Shown piece by piece: positions 47,149 to 49,325 of a DNA stretch of 49,325 nucleotides (its first letter is position 1; every line of letters begins with the position of its first letter). Both the position numbers and the translations under genes were made by a program. Under the pieces are notes generated by a model. It was not told the DNA's origin, searched no databases, and saw only the letters and a list, made by a program, of their open reading frames with translations. The DNA comes from Methanobacteriota archaeon. GTDB taxonomy: Archaea; Thermoplasmatota; Thermoplasmata; UBA10834. Where the stretch lies: contig DYTN01000013.1 of assembly GCA_020725925.1 (NCBI GenBank), forward strand, positions 1 to 49,325. Direction: 5' to 3'.

Positions 47149-48835
47149 GATAAGGGTCCTCGACGAGGCCACGGTGAACAAGATCGCTGCGGGCGAGGTC
47201 GTCGAGCGCCCCGCCTCTGTCGTGAAGGAGCTCGTGGAGAACTCGCTCGATGCAGGTGCCACATCCGTCACGGTCAAGGTCGAGGACGGCGGGAAGAAGC
47301 TCGTGTCGGTTCGGGACGACGGTTGCGGCATGTCCAGAGAAGATGCTGAGGCGGCATTCCAGAGGCACGCGACCAGCAAGATCTCAAGCATCGACGACCT
47401 CCTCCGGCTCACGTCGTACGGCTTCCGCGGGGAGGCCCTGTCGTCGATTGCGGCGGTGGCGATGGTCACGCTCAGGACCAGGGAGCATGATGCCGCCGAG
47501 GGCACGGAGGTCGTCGTCTCGGGAGGAAAGCTGATCAGTCTGTCGGCCGTGGGCTGTGCGCCTGGGACAGAGGTCATAGTCGAAAACCTGTTCGACAACA
47601 TCCCCGCGCGCAAGAAATCGTTGAAGTCAAGGAATGTGGAACTCGCGCATTGTAGGGAGGTCATGGTCAACTATGCGCTCAGCCGGGCCGGCCTCTCTTT
47701 CTCCTTCTCGTCGGATGGAGAGACGGAGATGGTCCATGTGCCCGCGGAGGGCATGAAGGGCTCGCTGGCACTCGCATTCGGGCCGAAGGTGGCGGAGAAC
47801 ATGCTCTTCGGAGTGGCCGAGGCGGACGGCATCAGAATGGAGGCGTATCTGGGCAGGCTGGAGCACACCAGGTCCTCCCTGAGCGACCTCAAGCTGTTCG
47901 TGAACGACAGACCCATCAGACCCTCCAAGATGGCATCTGCCGTCGTTTCTGCATTCGGCTCCAGATTGATGAAGGACCGATATCCGATTGGAGTGGTCCG
48001 CGTTTTCGTCGATAGCTCGCAGGTCGACGTCAACGTTCATCCAGCTAAGCGCGAGGTCAGGTTCGACGACGAGCAAAGGGTCATCGCCGCTGTCAAGGGC
48101 TGTGTCGAGAGCGCGCTCAAGGAGCCCAACCTGTCGTACAAGTACGACCTGACCAAGTTCTCCGAGTCGTTCGAGCCGCTTGCACGGATCCCAGCCTCCG
48201 AGATCGTGAAGGCGGTCCAATCGACATTGAAGGTCCACAGACCGTCGGCAGATGAGACCGGTGCGCTCCCCATAGTCCCTCTCGCCCAGATCATGAGCAC
48301 ATACATCCTGGCGGAGTCTGGCGGAAACCTCCTGCACGTAGACCAGCACGCCGCATCCGAGCGCATAGTGTACGAGACCGTTCTGAAGGCGGTAGAGACT
48401 GGCAAGGAGATATCCCAGCATCTCCTCACCCCACTGGTCGTCAACCTCACCCCGACCGAGCAGAGAGTGCTGGAAGAGAACCTGGAAGCGCTTCAGAAGG
48501 CCGGGTTCGCCATCGAGCCGTTCGGGAAGGGCGCCCATGCCGTCAGGTCGATCCCGACGGTCCTTGGTGTCGCGCAGGGCGAGTCGGCGCTCAGGAACAT
48601 CCTTGGAGACCTCGCCCGCATGGCCCCGGCCAGGAGGCTGGGACTCGAGGTGATCTGGCGAGTGGCGTGCCACACGGCCGTGCGCGCGGGCGAGCCTCTG
48701 TCGGAGGGGCAGATGAGAGCTCTCGTCTCAGAGCTCATGAGGACCGAGAACCCCTACACGTGCGAGCACGGAAGGCCGACGATGGTGGTCCTCTCGCCCT
48801 CGGACCTGGAGAAGCTCTTCAAGCGCAGGGCATGA
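47129..48835 (+). CDS. mutL: DNA mismatch repair protein MutL (endonuclease type)
   Basis: The protein (568 aa) has the GHKL ATPase N-domain (KELVENSLDAGA, DDGCGMSRED, YGFRGEALSSIA) and the DNA-binding transducer (DRPIRPSKM, VHPAKREVRF). The C-terminal domain holds the nicking motif VDQHAASERIVYE near residue 405, so it should nick DNA by itself, unlike E. coli MutL. A later CxH-type zinc site is seen in YTCEHGRPT. The start is GTG 47129 or GTG 47138; both lie within the end of mutS. The convergent MttB-family gene begins three bases after the stop. Confidence 0.97.
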   Translation: MGQVAGRIRVLDEATVNKIAAGEVVERPASVVKELVENSLDAGATSVTVKVEDGGKKLVSVRDDGCGMSREDAEAAFQRHATSKISSIDDLLRLTSYGFRGEALSSIAAVAMVTLRTREHDAAEGTEVVVSGGKLISLSAVGCAPGTEVIVENLFDNIPARKKSLKSRNVELAHCREVMVNYALSRAGLSFSFSSDGETEMVHVPAEGMKGSLALAFGPKVAENMLFGVAEADGIRMEAYLGRLEHTRSSLSDLKLFVNDRPIRPSKMASAVVSAFGSRLMKDRYPIGVVRVFVDSSQVDVNVHPAKREVRFDDEQRVIAAVKGCVESALKEPNLSYKYDLTKFSESFEPLARIPASEIVKAVQSTLKVHRPSADETGALPIVPLAQIMSTYILAESGGNLLHVDQHAASERIVYETVLKAVETGKEISQHLLTPLVVNLTPTEQRVLEENLEALQKAGFAIEPFGKGAHAVRSIPTVLGVAQGESALRNILGDLARMAPARRLGLEVIWRVACHTAVRAGEPLSEGQMRALVSELMRTENPYTCEHGRPTMVVLSPSDLEKLFKRRA

Positions 48836-48837
48836 TG

Positions 48838-49325
48838 TCACGCGTGTGCGAATATCTGTCTGCCGTCTTTGAACACAATGCCGTACTTGGTCGCCACCTT
48901 GCCGACCCTCTCGGCCATATCCTTCTCTAGCAGCGGGGGCTTGTAGGTCGAGAGTATCTCCTTGACCCTCATCTTCGAATGCTCAATCAGCTCGTCCATC
49001 GCGTAGTTCGGCTCTCCAGGCGCGTGGTATCCGGTTATCTGCGGTATTAGCAGGTCCTTGCGCATGTGCTTGAGCGTGTGAGGGTCGGACAGGAAGATCC
49101 CGCCCGGTCCCTGCCGCTTGATGGCATCGAACCCGATGGTCGACTCGTCCACAGCGATCCCGTCCCTGAGCCGCTCGAGCCATCTCCAGACCTCGCAGTC
49201 CATGACGAGCTTCTCATAGGACATCATGGCCGCGCGGTCAAGACCTCCGAGCCCGACCATCAGGTCAGAACCAGCGAGCATGGACGCCATCGCGGTCGCC
49301 GCGGTCTGGTATCCCGCCTCTGCCG
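48838..49325 (-). CDS. mttB: Trimethylamine methyltransferase (MttB) family protein, C-terminal part
   Basis: Only the last 162 residues are in the window; the frame runs through the window edge without a start. Family blocks seen are AGYQTAATAMASMLAGSDL, GLGGLDRAAMMSYEKLVMD, VDESTIGFDAIKRQGPGGIFL and DPHTLKHMRKDLLIPQI, as in MttB and the related non-pyrrolysine MtgB/MtpB-type methyltransferases. They move a methyl group from trimethylamine or other quaternary amines to a corrinoid protein. The pyrrolysine position of true MttB lies upstream, outside the window, so the substrate type cannot be decided here. Confidence 0.88.
   Translation of the reverse strand, partial: AEAGYQTAATAMASMLAGSDLMVGLGGLDRAAMMSYEKLVMDCEVWRWLERLRDGIAVDESTIGFDAIKRQGPGGIFLSDPHTLKHMRKDLLIPQITGYHAPGEPNYAMDELIEHSKMRVKEILSTYKPPLLEKDMAERVGKVATKYGIVFKDGRQIFAHA

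Noticed and set aside
1-49325. CRISPR arrays, insertion sequences, transposases, rRNA or replication origin
   Set aside because: No regularly spaced repeats, transposase motifs, rRNA stretches or origin-like clusters of repeats were seen on either strand.

Overview
The window looks like a chromosomal segment of a mesophilic archaeon of the Thermoplasmatota (class Thermoplasmata or a close relative), probably not a classical methanogen. The archaeal assignment rests on ribosomal proteins L37e and S3Ae/eS1, an Sm-like (Lsm) protein, two tRNAs with canonical 37/38 introns (one with a textbook bulge-helix-bulge), TATA-like boxes about 25-35 bases before starts, and DUF835, V4R and FilR1-type proteins. 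The MutS/MutL pair and a zinc-LID adenylate kinase fit a mesophilic Thermoplasmata lineage; the lineage call is inference. Host genes are GC-rich and use AGG/AGA for arginine.

Layout. 1-3.5 kb: end of a nucleotidyltransferase-like gene, a class-III aminotransferase broken by an in-frame TGA, and a membrane-anchored secreted protein. 3.5-11.3 kb: an accessory region bounded on the right by tRNA-Ala(GGC), holding three copies of an 83-nt tRNA-like repeat, an AT-rich DUF1801 gene, a bacterial-looking epoxide hydrolase, winged-helix regulators, a flavodoxin operon and secreted or membrane proteins. 11.4-17 kb: housekeeping genes (purF, L37e, Lsm, an Lrp-type regulator, a YkgJ-like protein, pyrC, AMMECR1). 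17.1-19.6 kb: a V4R plus Roadblock/LC7 pair, then an AbiE-type toxin-antitoxin operon with a palindromic operator. 19.6-24.5 kb: aldehyde ferredoxin oxidoreductase (interrupted by an in-frame TAG) with its four-cluster ferredoxin, a GET3/ArsA-type ATPase, intron-containing tRNA-Met and S3Ae. 24.5-30.8 kb: a dipeptide/oligopeptide ABC importer (two permeases and a frameshifted solute-binding protein with PKD and carboxypeptidase-regulatory-like domains) next to an M20 peptidase. 30.8-35.5 kb: HdrB/HdrC with small companions, then a regulator and an ABC-2 exporter. 35.7-38.8 kb: a Rab-like GTPase, a V4R-DUF835 protein, zinc-ribbon proteins and a PrsW-like membrane protease. 38.8-49.3 kb: a PAPS-reductase-like protein, an FAD-linked oxidase, adk, a nucleotidyltransferase, tRNA-Gln with intron, RNase HI, mutS-mutL and the C-terminus of a trimethylamine methyltransferase-family protein.

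How it fits together. AOR, its ferredoxin, HdrBC, the FAD oxidase and the MttB-family protein suggest anaerobic, ferredoxin-linked metabolism of peptides, aldehydes and possibly methylated amines, fed by the peptide importer and M20 peptidase. Two loci (17 kb and 35.8 kb) together encode the parts of a Ras/Rab-like GTPase switch: GTPase, Roadblock partner and V4R sensors. Three conserved genes are broken in three different ways (TGA, TAG, frameshift), so either this genome carries decaying genes or the assembly has residual errors. I see no CRISPR array, insertion sequence or rRNA.
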